NCBI RefSeq assembly: GCF_000993785.3
Contig: NZ_CP009922.3
Span: 2,046,001-2,110,000 of the forward strand
Origin: Streptomyces xiamenensis
Lineage (GTDB): Bacteria > Actinomycetota > Actinomycetes > Streptomycetales > Streptomycetaceae
Reading direction: 5' to 3'
Length of the DNA stretch: 64,000 nucleotides
This document shows positions 50,712 to 59,520 of the stretch, in pieces. The notes beneath the pieces were generated by a model. It worked only from the letters and a program-made list of their open reading frames with translations, was not told the DNA's origin and made no database searches. Positions within the stretch are counted from its first letter, which is position 1; every line of letters begins with the position of its first letter. The translations under genes were made by a program, and so were the position numbers.

Positions 50712-50772
50712 CGTGAGATGACCTCACGGATTGCGATACAAACGTCGCCGTAGGTTACGGTCCCGTAGGTAA
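50712..50772 (+). promoter_or_regulatory. candidate operator elements before the desaturase
   Basis: In the 255-nt gap between ppc and the desaturase lie CGTGAG-N5-CTCACG (50712-50728, perfect) and two direct near-copies, CGTAGGTTA (50749) and CGTAGGTAA (50764), 15 nt apart. They are possible sites for the TetR regulator two genes downstream. The rest of the gap holds a GC-rich hairpin near 50683-50700 and nothing else. Confidence 0.45.
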
Positions 50773-50843
50773 GCCGTGGAGGAGGACATCAGCCTCTACG
50801 TACCCCCCTATCCCCATTTCCCTCACCCGAGGAACGCTGCCTC

Positions 50844-51935
50844 ATGACGACCAGCCCCGACCTCGTACCTTCCCAGGCCGCGCCCCCCGACCCCGCCCCA
50901 CCGTCCTCCCCCGCGCCGTCCGGCACCCTGGGCGGCGAGCGCCGCGGCTCGGTGGAGCAGGTGGCCCTCACCGCCTTTATCGTGCTCCCTTTCCTGGCCC
51001 TGCTCGCGGCCGTCCCGCTCGCCTGGGGCCGGGGGGTGAGCTGGCTCGACCTCGGGCTGCTCGTCGCCTTCTACTTCGTCGGCTGCCACGGCATCACCGT
51101 CGGCTTCCACCGGCACTTCACGCACAGCGCCTTCAAGGCCAGGCGTCCGCTGCGCATCGCGCTGGCCATCGCCGGCTCGCTGGCACTGGAGGGCCCGGTG
51201 GTGCGCTGGGTCGCCGACCACCGCAAGCACCACCAGCACTCGGACGCCGAGGGCGACCCGCACTCCCCCTGGCGGTACGGGGAGACCGTGCCCGCGCTGC
51301 TCAGGGGCCTGTGGTGGGCACACACCGGCTGGCTGTTCAACGTGGAGCAGACCCCGCAGCACAAGTACGCGCCCGACCTGATCAAGGACCCGGACGTCCG
51401 GCGGGTCTCGCGGCAGTTCGTGCTGTGGGCCACCGTCTCGCTGACGCTGCCCGCGCTCATCGGCGGCCTGGCCACCTGGTCCTGGCAGGGGGCACTGACC
51501 GCGTTCTTCTGGGGCTCACTCGTGCGGGTGGCCCTGCTGCACCACGTCACCTGGTCCATCAACTCGATCTGCCACGCCACCGGCAAGCAGCCGTTCCGCT
51601 CGCGGGACCGTTCGGGCAACGTGTGGTGGCTGGCGGTGCTGTCCTGCGGGGAGTCCTGGCACAACCTGCACCACGCCGACCCGACCTGCGCGCGGCACGG
51701 CGTGGACCGTCATCAGGTGGACTCCAGCGCGCGGCTGATCCGCTGGTTCGAGAAGGCGGGCTGGGTGTACGACGTGCGCTGGCCGAAGCCGGAACGGCTG
51801 GCGGCGCGGCGGGCCCAGGGCGCGGACGCGGGGGACGAGGCCGCGCGGGAGGACCCGGATCCGGCCCCCACGACGGCCGCCGGCGCGTCCACCGAGCGAA
51901 ACCCCGGGGAAGGCGCGCCTCCGAAGACGGCATGA
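50844..51935 (+). CDS. membrane acyl-CoA/fatty-acid desaturase
   Basis: 363 aa from ATG 50844. Non-haem di-iron desaturase introducing a double bond into acyl chains. Three histidine boxes are intact: HRHFTH, HRKHHQHSD and HNLHH. Four membrane helices; the N-terminus is Pro/Ser-rich and the C-terminal ~45 residues are low-complexity. Seven nt before a TetR gene on the same strand, which likely senses membrane acyl status. Confidence 0.93.
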   Translation: MTTSPDLVPSQAAPPDPAPPSSPAPSGTLGGERRGSVEQVALTAFIVLPFLALLAAVPLAWGRGVSWLDLGLLVAFYFVGCHGITVGFHRHFTHSAFKARRPLRIALAIAGSLALEGPVVRWVADHRKHHQHSDAEGDPHSPWRYGETVPALLRGLWWAHTGWLFNVEQTPQHKYAPDLIKDPDVRRVSRQFVLWATVSLTLPALIGGLATWSWQGALTAFFWGSLVRVALLHHVTWSINSICHATGKQPFRSRDRSGNVWWLAVLSCGESWHNLHHADPTCARHGVDRHQVDSSARLIRWFEKAGWVYDVRWPKPERLAARRAQGADAGDEAAREDPDPAPTTAAGASTERNPGEGAPPKTA

Positions 51936-51942
51936 TGGTGGG

Positions 51943-52638
51943 GTGGCGACCGACGAGAGCAGCAGCAACGGCAATCAGCGAGCGGTCCGGGGCGGCGCAC
52001 GCAAGGAGCGTCCGCCCCGGCGTCCGCGCCGGCGGATGACCGGCACCGAGCGCCGTGAGCAGTTGCTCGACATCGGTCGCACCCTGTTCGCCGAGCGCGG
52101 CTTCGAGGGCACCTCGGTGGAGGAGATCGCGGCCAAGGCCGGCGTCTCCAAGCCGGTGGTCTACGAGCACTTCAGCGGCAAGGAGGGTCTGTACGCGGTG
52201 ATCGTGGACCGCGAGATGACCCGGCTGCTGGACATGGTGCAGGGGGCGCTCACCGCCGGGCATCCGCGCGAGCTGTGCGAGCAGGCGGCCTTCGCGCTGC
52301 TGGACTACATCGAGCAGTACACGGACGGGTTCCACATCCTGGTGCGCGACTCCCCCGTCGCCCAGTCCACCGGGACCTTCGCCTCTCTCATCGGGGACAT
52401 CGCCACCCAGGTCGAGGACATCCTCGGCCTGGAGTTCAAGGCGCGCGGCTTCGATCCGAAGCTGGCGCCGATGTACGCCCAGGCGCTGGTGGGGATGGTG
52501 GCGCTGACCGGACAGTGGTGGCTGAACGTCCGGCGGCCGGAGAAGTCCGAGGTCGCGGCGCACCTGGTGAATCTTGCGTGGAACGGCCTGCAGGGCCTGG
52601 AGCACTCCCCCCGTCTGGTGGGCCACCGCCGGGTGTGA
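51943..52638 (+). CDS. TetR-family regulator linked to the desaturase
   Basis: 231 aa from GTG 51943. Arg-rich N-terminal tail (RKERPPRRPRRR), then HTH (TSVEEIAAKAGVSKPVVYEHFSGKEGLYAVI) and a C-terminal ligand domain with DYIEQYTDGFHILVRD. Seven nt after the desaturase stop and followed by a strong terminator, so the two form an operon. Control of fatty-acid desaturation is inferred from this position. Confidence 0.92.
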   Translation: MATDESSSNGNQRAVRGGARKERPPRRPRRRMTGTERREQLLDIGRTLFAERGFEGTSVEEIAAKAGVSKPVVYEHFSGKEGLYAVIVDREMTRLLDMVQGALTAGHPRELCEQAAFALLDYIEQYTDGFHILVRDSPVAQSTGTFASLIGDIATQVEDILGLEFKARGFDPKLAPMYAQALVGMVALTGQWWLNVRRPEKSEVAAHLVNLAWNGLQGLEHSPRLVGHRRV

Positions 52639-52694
52639 GCCGCCCGGACTCCCCTGGGGCACGGCCCCCGGACCGCACGGTCCCGGAACACAGA

Positions 52695-52734
52695 GAACCG
52701 CCCCCCGGCTGACCGTGCAGCCGGGGGGCGGTTC
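52695..52734 (+). terminator. 16-bp perfect hairpin after the TetR gene
   Basis: GAACCGCCCCCCGGCT (52695-52710) pairs exactly with 52719-52734, loop 8 nt, about 57 nt past the TetR stop. Confidence 0.85.
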
Positions 52735-52827
52735 TGATGCGGGGCAACGCCGGGGACGCCGGGGCCGCACCGGAGGTCGTGCGGCCCCGCCGCCGGATGT
52801 CCCGGCGATAGGTCAGCCGGAGCTGGA

Positions 52828-53232
52828 TCAGCCGTTGCCGACACCGTTGTTGGAGAGGATCCCCAGGCCGGTGAGGACGTGCGACAGAGGCGCGTCGCCC
52901 TGGACGGAGCTGGAGTTCTCGGCGCAGGTCTGGTTCTGCTTCTGGGTGAGCAGGTCCTGGATGCCGACGTTGACCAGGCCAACGACGTTCTGGACGTCGA
53001 CGCTGTTCAGCGGAACGGCGATGCACGGCTTGTTCAGCGAACCGTTGATCAGCGCGAAGTTCGGGGAGAACTTGCCGCTGGTGGTGGTGTTGCCGTAGAT
53101 CTGGTCCGAGGCGTTGCCGTTGGACGAGATCGGGCCCAGCTGGTTGTCGGTGGCCATCGCCGGAGCAGCGGCCGCGCCCGCCATACCAACAGCCGAGGCG
53201 GCGACGGCGACCGTGGCAAGGGTCTTCTTCAC
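52828..53232 (-). CDS. rdl: rodlin (spore-surface rodlet protein)
   Basis: 134 aa from GTG 53232 with GGAAGGAA upstream. Signal peptide KKTLATVAVAASAVGMAG ending in PAMA-T, then the rodlin body: DNQLGPISSNGNASDQIYGN, FALINGSLNKPC, VPLNSVDVQNVVGLVNVG, and LLTQKQNQTCAEN with two conserved Cys. Rodlins organise chaplin fibrils into rodlets on aerial hyphae and spores. Only one copy is seen; S. coelicolor has an adjacent divergent pair. Confidence 0.92.
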   Translation of the reverse strand: MKKTLATVAVAASAVGMAGAAAAPAMATDNQLGPISSNGNASDQIYGNTTTSGKFSPNFALINGSLNKPCIAVPLNSVDVQNVVGLVNVGIQDLLTQKQNQTCAENSSSVQGDAPLSHVLTGLGILSNNGVGNG

Positions 53233-53375
53233 GAGATGTTCCTTCCGTGTGTGGATGCCCCGCTGCGGGAGCATCCTGAACAACACGGCTGAGCAGGATC
53301 GGTTGTCATTGTTCACTCGGTCGGACCTATTACGTGCCCCTTTCAGGGGAAATGCAGGCTTCAACCATTACCTCT

Positions 53376-55268
53376 TCACCCTCCGGTGGCGGCGAGGGCG
53401 GTGGGCCGGGGCGGGGTACCCATCCCCTGCCCCAGGTAGAAGCTGGTGTGCGGCGGCTGGTTGTACGCGGTGTTCTGCCAGGCGAGGCCGGTGCGGTACA
53501 TCCGGTCGTGGAGCAGCGTGGTGATCTTGCGGTCGGTCTCGACGGGGGTGGAGTAGATCCGCAGCGCGCCGTTGTTGCTGGTGCGCCAGATGACCTCCTC
53601 GCGCCAGTCGCCGAGGATGTCGCCGGAGAGCACGGGGGTGGCCTTGGTCCCGTTGTTGGAGGCCACCCCGGAGCCGGTCAGCAGCCGGGTGTCCCCGCTG
53701 GGCCCGTACTTGTCGATGCGGGTGTCGTCCAGCAGCTCGCGCACCGGGTCGCCGTCCCACCACACCAGGAAGTTGGTGCTGGAGGGCTTGCGGCCGATCT
53801 CCTGGCCACCCACGTTGCGCAGCTGACCGTCGCGCGAGGACCACATCTGGGCGCCGACCGAGCCGGACCAGATGTTGCCGGCCACCCCGCGCCCGTTGTC
53901 GCCGCCTGCGGCGGTCTGCCAGCGGATCTGGCCGTTGGCGGGGTTGATGTACAGGGAGGAGGGCTGGCCGCTGGACTCGGAGACCTTGAAGTAGTCCAGG
54001 CCCGAGGTATTGGGGTTGAAGTTGCCCAGGTGCTGCGCGTCGCCGTGGCCGGTGCGGGTGGTCCACAGCCGTGAGCCGTTGTCGTCGACGGCCATCGCCC
54101 CGTACACGATCTCGTCGCGGCCGTCCCCGTCGACGTCGCCGATGGACAGGCTGTGGCTGCCCTGTCCGTCGTAGCCCTGGCCGACGTTGGTGGAGCTGTT
54201 GGTGTCGAACGTCCAGCGCCGGGTCAGCCGGCCATCCCGCCAGTCCCAGGCTGCGATGACGGTCCGGGTGTAGTAGCCGCGCGCCATGATGATGGAGGGG
54301 CGGGAGCCGTCGAGGTAGGCGGTGCCGGCCAGGAAGCGGTCCACCCGGTTGCCGTAGTTGTCGCCCCAGGAGCTGACGCTGCCGCGGGCCGGGACGTAGT
54401 CGACGGTGGCCATGGCGGCGCCGGTCCGGCCGTTGAAGACGGTGAGGAACTCGGGACCGTCCAGGACCCGGCCCGCGCTGTTGCGGTAATCGGCGGAGGC
54501 GTTGCCGATGACCCGGCCCGTGCCGTCGACGGTGCCGTCGGCGGTCTTCATGACCACCTCGGCGCTGCCGTCGCCGTCGTAGTCGTACACCTGGAACTGG
54601 GTGTAGTGGGCGCCGGAGCGGATGTTGCGGCCCAGGTCGATCCGCCACAGCCGCTGACCGGCCAGGGTGTAGCCGTCGATGATCGTGGTGCCGGTGACCC
54701 CGTCGTTGGCGTTGTCCTGGGAGTTGGACGGGTCCCACTTGAGGACGATGTCCAGCTGGCCGTCGCCGTTGAGGTCGCCGACGGAGGCGTCGTTCGCGTT
54801 GTAGGTGTAGCCGGAGCCGCCGGGCGGCTGCTGGATCGGGATGTCGTAGTACCCGGCGCGGAACTGAATGGCGTGCGGGGACCAGTCCTGCTCGGCCCCG
54901 CCCACCACGGCCCGCACCCGGTAGTCGGCGCTGTTGGGGACATCGCGGTGCAGGAAGTTGGTGGTGCCGGTGATGGGCTGGTCGTTGACCTTGACGCTGC
55001 CCCGGTAGACGTTGAAGGCGACGTTGTCCGGGTCGGTGGCCAGGTAGCGCCAGCTGACCAGGTTGTTGCCGCCGGAGTGGACGCTGACCAGACCGCGGTC
55101 GAGGTTCTCCAGCTGGGAGGCGGCCACCGAAACATCGGCGGCCGCCGGGGCGCCGGCCGGATCGTCCGCGGCGGCGGGCGCGGTCGGGGCGGCGAGCACC
55201 CCGGCGAGTACGGCGGCGCCCATCAGCACCCAGGTGCGGCGGCGACGGGGATGGCGTGGAGCTGCCAC
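53376..55268 (-). CDS. rhamnogalacturonan lyase, polysaccharide lyase family 11
   Basis: 630 aa from GTG 55268 with GAGGAGA upstream. Secreted (signal peptide ending near APAAAD). Cleaves the rhamnogalacturonan I backbone of plant pectin. Features: N-terminal fibronectin-like strand (SWRYLATDPDNVAFNVYRG), Ca-type repeats GDLNGDGQLD, YDYDGDGSAEVVMKTADG, GDVDGDGRDE of the eight-bladed propeller, and EEVIWRTSNNGALRIY. No carbohydrate-binding module follows the catalytic domain. Monocistronic. Confidence 0.92.
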   Translation of the reverse strand: MAAPRHPRRRRTWVLMGAAVLAGVLAAPTAPAAADDPAGAPAAADVSVAASQLENLDRGLVSVHSGGNNLVSWRYLATDPDNVAFNVYRGSVKVNDQPITGTTNFLHRDVPNSADYRVRAVVGGAEQDWSPHAIQFRAGYYDIPIQQPPGGSGYTYNANDASVGDLNGDGQLDIVLKWDPSNSQDNANDGVTGTTIIDGYTLAGQRLWRIDLGRNIRSGAHYTQFQVYDYDGDGSAEVVMKTADGTVDGTGRVIGNASADYRNSAGRVLDGPEFLTVFNGRTGAAMATVDYVPARGSVSSWGDNYGNRVDRFLAGTAYLDGSRPSIIMARGYYTRTVIAAWDWRDGRLTRRWTFDTNSSTNVGQGYDGQGSHSLSIGDVDGDGRDEIVYGAMAVDDNGSRLWTTRTGHGDAQHLGNFNPNTSGLDYFKVSESSGQPSSLYINPANGQIRWQTAAGGDNGRGVAGNIWSGSVGAQMWSSRDGQLRNVGGQEIGRKPSSTNFLVWWDGDPVRELLDDTRIDKYGPSGDTRLLTGSGVASNNGTKATPVLSGDILGDWREEVIWRTSNNGALRIYSTPVETDRKITTLLHDRMYRTGLAWQNTAYNQPPHTSFYLGQGMGTPPRPTALAATGG

Positions 55269-55344
55269 GTTCTCTCCTCGGGAAGTGGGAGGCGACTCAA
55301 GCGAAAGGAAGTCGCCACAACCCACCAGAAGGTTGCCGGACCGC

Positions 55345-55479
55345 TCACTGCGGTTCGAGGAATTCCAGCCGGTTGCCGACCGGGTCCTCGGTGTGGAAGC
55401 GCCGGTACCCGGGCAGCTCGTGGTCCGGGACGACAGCGGGTCCGTGCGCGGCCGGCCGCGCGGCGAGCCCGGTGATCAC
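55345..55479 (-). pseudogene. internally deleted VOC/glyoxalase-family gene
   Basis: 44-codon frame whose GTG overlaps the tam stop (GTGA). It starts VITGLAARPAAHG and runs into the typical C-terminal end of a VOC protein, DHELPGYRRFHTEDPVGN followed by RLEFLEP. Full-length relatives are about 120 aa, so roughly the middle 75 residues are missing while both ends stay in frame. Translational coupling to tam is kept. The short product is very unlikely to bind metal or substrate. Confidence 0.68.
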
Positions 55480-56297
55480 GGCGCCACCGCCACGGCGAAG
55501 ATCCGCCGGAACGGGTACGGCGTGACGCCGCCCGGCCCCGCCGGATAGGCGGTGCGCAGCGCGTCGCGGTACGCGAAGAGGAAGTCCACCCGGGCCTGCG
55601 GGTCGTCCTCCAGGGCGGCGAGCACGGGCCGCAGTCCGGTGCCCAGCATCCAGTCGAGCACCGGGTCCTCGCCGGTCAGCCGCTGGAGGTAGGTGGTCTC
55701 CCAGATGTCGACGTCCGCCGCCCCGCCGGGACCGGTCAGCGCCTCGGCGTATCCGGCCGGGCTGAGGACCGGGTGCGGGTCCCGCAGCACCCCGGCGAGC
55801 CGGTCGCGCCAGCGCGGGCTCGCGGCCAGGTCGCGCATGAGGGTGTGGCTGGGGGCGTCGAAGTTCCCCGGCACCTGGAAGGCGAGGACCCCTCCGGGGG
55901 TGAGGCCGGCGATCCACGCGGCGAAGCGCTCCGGGTGTCCCGGCACCCACTGGAGGGCGGCGTTGGAGACGATCAGCTCGTGGGAGGCGGGCGGCGGGGT
56001 CCACCGCGCGAGGTCGGCGGGGGCGAAGTCCACCGAGCCGCCGCCGTCGGTGGGGCCGGCGTGGGCGGCGGCCTCGGCGAGCATCGCGGGGGAGTTGTCG
56101 TACCCGGTGATGGCGGCGTCCGGCCAGCGCCGGGCGAGCAGCCGGGTCGGCGCGCCGGGTCCGCAGCCGAGGTCGGCGATCCGGGGCCCGGGCGGGTGCC
56201 CGGGCAGCCCGGGCACCCGGGCGAGCAGATCGAGCAGCGGCCGGGTGCGGTGGCCGCTGTGCCGCTGGTACTGACCGGGATCCCACAGATCGTTCAT
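55476..56297 (-). CDS. tam: trans-aconitate 2-methyltransferase-like
   Basis: 273 aa from ATG 56297 with GGGAGGG upstream. SAM-dependent methyltransferase: motif I IADLGCGPGAPT, DNSPAML, and the Tam-like SNAALQWVPGHPERFAAW, with FQVPGNFDAPSH near the middle. The family methylates trans-aconitate to relieve its inhibition of aconitase. Divergent from a MarR gene across a palindrome, so probably repressed by it. Confidence 0.9.
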   Translation of the reverse strand: MNDLWDPGQYQRHSGHRTRPLLDLLARVPGLPGHPPGPRIADLGCGPGAPTRLLARRWPDAAITGYDNSPAMLAEAAAHAGPTDGGGSVDFAPADLARWTPPPASHELIVSNAALQWVPGHPERFAAWIAGLTPGGVLAFQVPGNFDAPSHTLMRDLAASPRWRDRLAGVLRDPHPVLSPAGYAEALTGPGGAADVDIWETTYLQRLTGEDPVLDWMLGTGLRPVLAALEDDPQARVDFLFAYRDALRTAYPAGPGGVTPYPFRRIFAVAVAP

Positions 56298-56316
56298 GGT
56301 CCGACCCTCCCCCGGC

Positions 56317-56338
56317 TTTATCTCGATGTCAAGATAAA
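56317..56338. promoter_or_regulatory. MarR operator between tam and marR
   Basis: TTTATCTCGATGTCAAGATAAA is a 22-bp palindrome with one mismatched pair (positions 56317-56338). It is A/T-rich unlike its surroundings and lies in the divergent gap. It closely fits MarR-family operators of the TATCTTGATATCAAGATA type. Confidence 0.8.
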
Positions 56339-56384
56339 CGGCTTCAAGAGACTTCACGTCGACAGAACTACTACACTGCTCCCC

Positions 56385-56882
56385 ATGAAGGACGAGGTCG
56401 ATCGACTGGTCGCGGCCTGGCGCCGGGAGCGCCCCGATCTCGACGTGGAGCCGCTGGAGGTACTGAGCCGCGTCAGCAGGCTGGCCCGCCACCTCGACCG
56501 CGCACGGCGCCAGGTGTTCGCCGAACACGAGCTGGAGTCGTGGGAGTTCGACGTCCTCACCGCACTGCGCCGGGCCGGGACCCCGTACCAGCTCTCCCCC
56601 GGCGCCCTCCTCACCCAGACGCTGGTCACCTCGGGCACCATGACCAACCGCATCGACCGGCTCGCCAAGAAGGGCCTGGTCGAACGGCTCCCGGACCCCA
56701 GCGACCGGCGCGGCGTCCTCGTCCGCCTCACCCCCTCGGGCCGCCACCACGCGGACGCCGCCCTGGCCGGTCTGCTGGACCAGGAGCGCGCCATCCTGAA
56801 CGGCCTCAGCGCCCCCGAGCGCCAGAACCTGGCCACCCTGCTGCGCACCCTCACCGCGCCGTTCGACAACACCCCCGCCTGA
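56385..56882 (+). CDS. MarR-family transcriptional regulator
   Basis: 165 aa from ATG 56385. Winged helix with TLVTSGTMTNRIDRLAKKGL preceding the wing LPDPSDRRGVLVRLTPSGR. N-terminal dimer helices as expected. Divergent from tam with a palindromic operator between them; likely represses both. No ligand can be told from sequence. Confidence 0.92.
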   Translation: MKDEVDRLVAAWRRERPDLDVEPLEVLSRVSRLARHLDRARRQVFAEHELESWEFDVLTALRRAGTPYQLSPGALLTQTLVTSGTMTNRIDRLAKKGLVERLPDPSDRRGVLVRLTPSGRHHADAALAGLLDQERAILNGLSAPERQNLATLLRTLTAPFDNTPA

Positions 56883-56934
56883 GCCCGCGCCGCGCACTTG
56901 CCCTGGAGCGCACTCGCGTTCGTACGGTGGGGGG

Positions 56935-57867
56935 ATGACCACCACCGCACAGCACAGCATCGGTTCCGGGTTCGGCGCGCACAGCACGGCGCGGGAGGTC
57001 GTGACCGGGATCGACCTGTCGGGACGGCTCGCGATCGTCACCGGCGGATACGCCGGGCTCGGCCTGGAGACCACCCGCGCCCTGGCCGGGGCCGGGGCCC
57101 ACGTCGTCGTCCCGGGGCGGCGGCCGGCGGCGGCGCGCGAGGCCCTCGACGGGCTCGCGGAGGTCGCCGAGCTCGACCTCGCCGACCTGGAGAGCGTACG
57201 GCGCTTCGCCGACGCCTTCCTGGACACCGGCCGCTCCCTCGACATCCTGATCAACAACGCCGGCGTCATGGCCTGCCCCGAGACCCGGGTGGGCCCGGGA
57301 TGGGAGGCCCAGTTCGCCGTCAACCACCTCGGGCACCACGCGCTCGCCAACCGGCTGTGGCCGGCCCTCGCCCGGGACGGCGGCGCCCGGGTCATCGCCG
57401 TCTCCTCGGCCGGCCACATGCGCTCGGGCATCCGCTGGGAGGACGTGCAGTTCACCCGCGGCTACGACAAGTGGCTGGCGTACGGGCAGGCCAAGACCGC
57501 CAACGCGCTGTTCGCCCGGCACCTGGACACCCTCGGCCGGGGCGCGGGTGTGCGCGCCTTCTCCCTGCACCCCGGGCCCATCATGACCACCCTCCAGCGC
57601 CATCTCGCCGCGCAGGAGATGGCCGAGCTGGGCTGGACCGACGCACACGGCACCGTACGCGCCGACTTCAAGACCCCGGCCCAGGGCGCCGCCACCCAGA
57701 CCTGGGCCGCCACCTCCCCGCAGCTGGCGGGCGAGGGCGGGGTGTACTGCGTGGACTGCGACATCGCCGGGCCCGAGTCCGTACGGGAGTGGGCCACCGA
57801 CCCGGAGCAGGCCGCCCGGCTGTGGACGCTGTCGGCCGAACTCACCGGACAGGACGCGTTCGCCTGA
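56935..57867 (+). CDS. short-chain dehydrogenase/reductase
   Basis: 310 aa from ATG 56935. SDR fold: NAD(P) loop TGGYAGLGLE, NNAGVM, active-site YGQAK with SSAGHM upstream, and HPGPIMT. C-terminal extension as in retinol-dehydrogenase-like SDRs of actinobacteria. Not obviously tied to neighbours; the same strand follows MarR by 52 nt. Confidence 0.93.
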   Translation: MTTTAQHSIGSGFGAHSTAREVVTGIDLSGRLAIVTGGYAGLGLETTRALAGAGAHVVVPGRRPAAAREALDGLAEVAELDLADLESVRRFADAFLDTGRSLDILINNAGVMACPETRVGPGWEAQFAVNHLGHHALANRLWPALARDGGARVIAVSSAGHMRSGIRWEDVQFTRGYDKWLAYGQAKTANALFARHLDTLGRGAGVRAFSLHPGPIMTTLQRHLAAQEMAELGWTDAHGTVRADFKTPAQGAATQTWAATSPQLAGEGGVYCVDCDIAGPESVREWATDPEQAARLWTLSAELTGQDAFA

Positions 57868-57995
57868 CGGGAGCGGGCGGCACACCGGGCGGCACACCGG
57901 CGGGCCGCACTACCGTCGCACCATGCGGACGACGACGGAAGAACGGCGGCGGGTACGTGAACTCCTCCTGCGCCGGGCGGAGCACGACCCGGACA

Positions 57996-58298
57996 TCACC
58001 ACCCCGCTGACGGCCTCCCCGCCCCCGGCCTCTCGGACCGGTCGCCGACCCGCGCCCCGGCGGCGGTCCGGGACGCGTCGCTGACCGCGTCCCGGGCCTC
58101 TTCCTTGGCCAGGGTGTGTCCCGGCCCCTCGTACTCGCGGGAGAACAAGGGCTCGTCCCAGACCCGGTTGGCCATGGCCGCGAGATGGATCCCCTGCCGG
58201 ATGATCTCGGCCTCGCTGACGCCCCGCCGCCGGGCGGCCTCCTTGATGATCGCCAGATCCTCGGGATCGGCGTAGACATAGGTCCGCTTCATCGACAT
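57996..58298 (-). CDS. ribbon-helix-helix antitoxin without toxin
   Basis: 100 aa from ATG 58298 (MSMKRTYVYADPEDLAII); ATG 58292 is equally possible. The RHH fold is clear: YVYADPEDLAIIKEAARRRGVSEAEIIRQGI. After MANRVWDEPLF and an acidic stretch the C-terminus turns low-complexity (SRTAAGARVGDRSERPGA). VapB-like antitoxins of this type are normally followed by a PIN-domain VapC gene; none follows here. The 58299-58521 gap upstream shows nothing else that I can support. Confidence 0.78.
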   Translation of the reverse strand: MSMKRTYVYADPEDLAIIKEAARRRGVSEAEIIRQGIHLAAMANRVWDEPLFSREYEGPGHTLAKEEARDAVSDASRTAAGARVGDRSERPGAGRPSAGW

Positions 58299-58521
58299 GT
58301 ACCCAGGGTGGTCCATACACCGGTTTGGCGTATCCTTCCGCCGACCGGCCGGTGGCTCATCCTCCGGACCGGTCCGAAGGATGACGGTCAGGGCCTCACG
58401 CGGCCGACCCGGCTCGCCGGGGGTCCGGCGTACGGCGGGGAGGGAGCGCCACCCGGCGGCCGGGCGGTCCCCGCTCCCGGGTGTCCCGATCTCCCCTCTC
58501 TCTTCCCCAGGAGCGCGCACG

Positions 58522-59520
58522 TTGTCACCGTCATCCGGCCCGGTCGCGGCCATGGAACGGCACCAGGTCCCCGTCTATCTGGGCGCGCTGGCCGCCGGTG
58601 CCCTGGTGGGACGGCTGGCGCCCGGTGCCGGCCCGGGCCTGGAACACGCGATCAACCCCGTCCTGGCCGCCCTGCTCTACGTCACCTTCCTCCAGGTGCC
58701 CGCCGCCGAACTGCTGCGTTCGCTGCGCGCGGGGCGTTTCCTGGCCGCCGCGCTGGTGGTGAACTTCGCGGTGGTGCCGCTGGTGGTCGCCGCGATGTTC
58801 CCGTTCCTGCCCGAGGACCGGGCCGTGCGGCTGGGCGTGCTGCTGGTGCTGCTCGCCCCGTGTGTGGACTACGTGATCGTCTTCAGCGGTCTGGCGGGCG
58901 GCAGCGCCGAACGGCTGCTCGCCGCCACCCCGTTGCTGCTGCTCGCGCAGATGGTGCTGCTGCCCGGCCTGCTGTTCCTCTTCATGGGCCCGGACCTGGG
59001 CGGTGTCGTGGAGGCCGGCCCGTTCGTCGAGGCGTTCACCGTGCTGATCGTCATCCCGCTGACCCTGGCCTGGCTCACCCAGGCGTGGGCGGCGCGGCGG
59101 CGCGCGGGAGCGCGGGTCGCCGGCGCGATGGGGACGGCGATGGTGCCGCTGATGGCCGCCACCTTGCTGACCGTGGTCGCCTCGCAGGTGCCGAAACTCG
59201 GCGACAGCCTGGGCGACGTGGCGCGGGTGGTCCCGTTCTACGTCCTCTTCCTGGTCGTGATGGCCTTCGCCGGCCTGGGCGTCAGCCGTCTCTTCCGCCT
59301 GGGCACGGCGGACGGCCGCGCCGTCGTCTTCACCGGCGCCACCCGTAACTCCCTGGTCGTGCTGCCCCTCGCCCTGGCGCTGCCCGACGCCCTGGCCATC
59401 GCCGCCGTGGTGGTGGTCACCCAGACGCTGGTGGAGGTGGTGGGCATGGTGATCTACGTCCGGGCGGTACCCCGGCTGCTGCCCGCGGCCTCCCCCGGCC
59501 GGAACGGGCAGCCGGGCTGA
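58522..59520 (+). CDS. ACR3/BASS-superfamily membrane transporter (arsenic-type)
   Basis: 332 aa. TTG 58522 is favoured because AGGAG lies 8 nt upstream; the next ATG is 58552 (MERHQVPVYLGALAAG). About ten hydrophobic helices. LAPCVDYVIVFSGLAGG and FTGATRNSLVVLPLALALP match the arsenical-resistance/bile-acid-symporter fold; the conserved Cys in APCVDYV is the kind used by ACR3. Arsenite export is likely but unproven; no ArsR regulator is adjacent. Confidence 0.87.
   Translation: MSPSSGPVAAMERHQVPVYLGALAAGALVGRLAPGAGPGLEHAINPVLAALLYVTFLQVPAAELLRSLRAGRFLAAALVVNFAVVPLVVAAMFPFLPEDRAVRLGVLLVLLAPCVDYVIVFSGLAGGSAERLLAATPLLLLAQMVLLPGLLFLFMGPDLGGVVEAGPFVEAFTVLIVIPLTLAWLTQAWAARRRAGARVAGAMGTAMVPLMAATLLTVVASQVPKLGDSLGDVARVVPFYVLFLVVMAFAGLGVSRLFRLGTADGRAVVFTGATRNSLVVLPLALALPDALAIAAVVVVTQTLVEVVGMVIYVRAVPRLLPAASPGRNGQPG

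Noticed and set aside
57923..58084. 53-aa plus-strand ORF (MRTTTEERRRVRELLL..)
   Set aside because: No ribosome site is visible and it overlaps the antitoxin gene; helical start is suggestive, but support is too thin.
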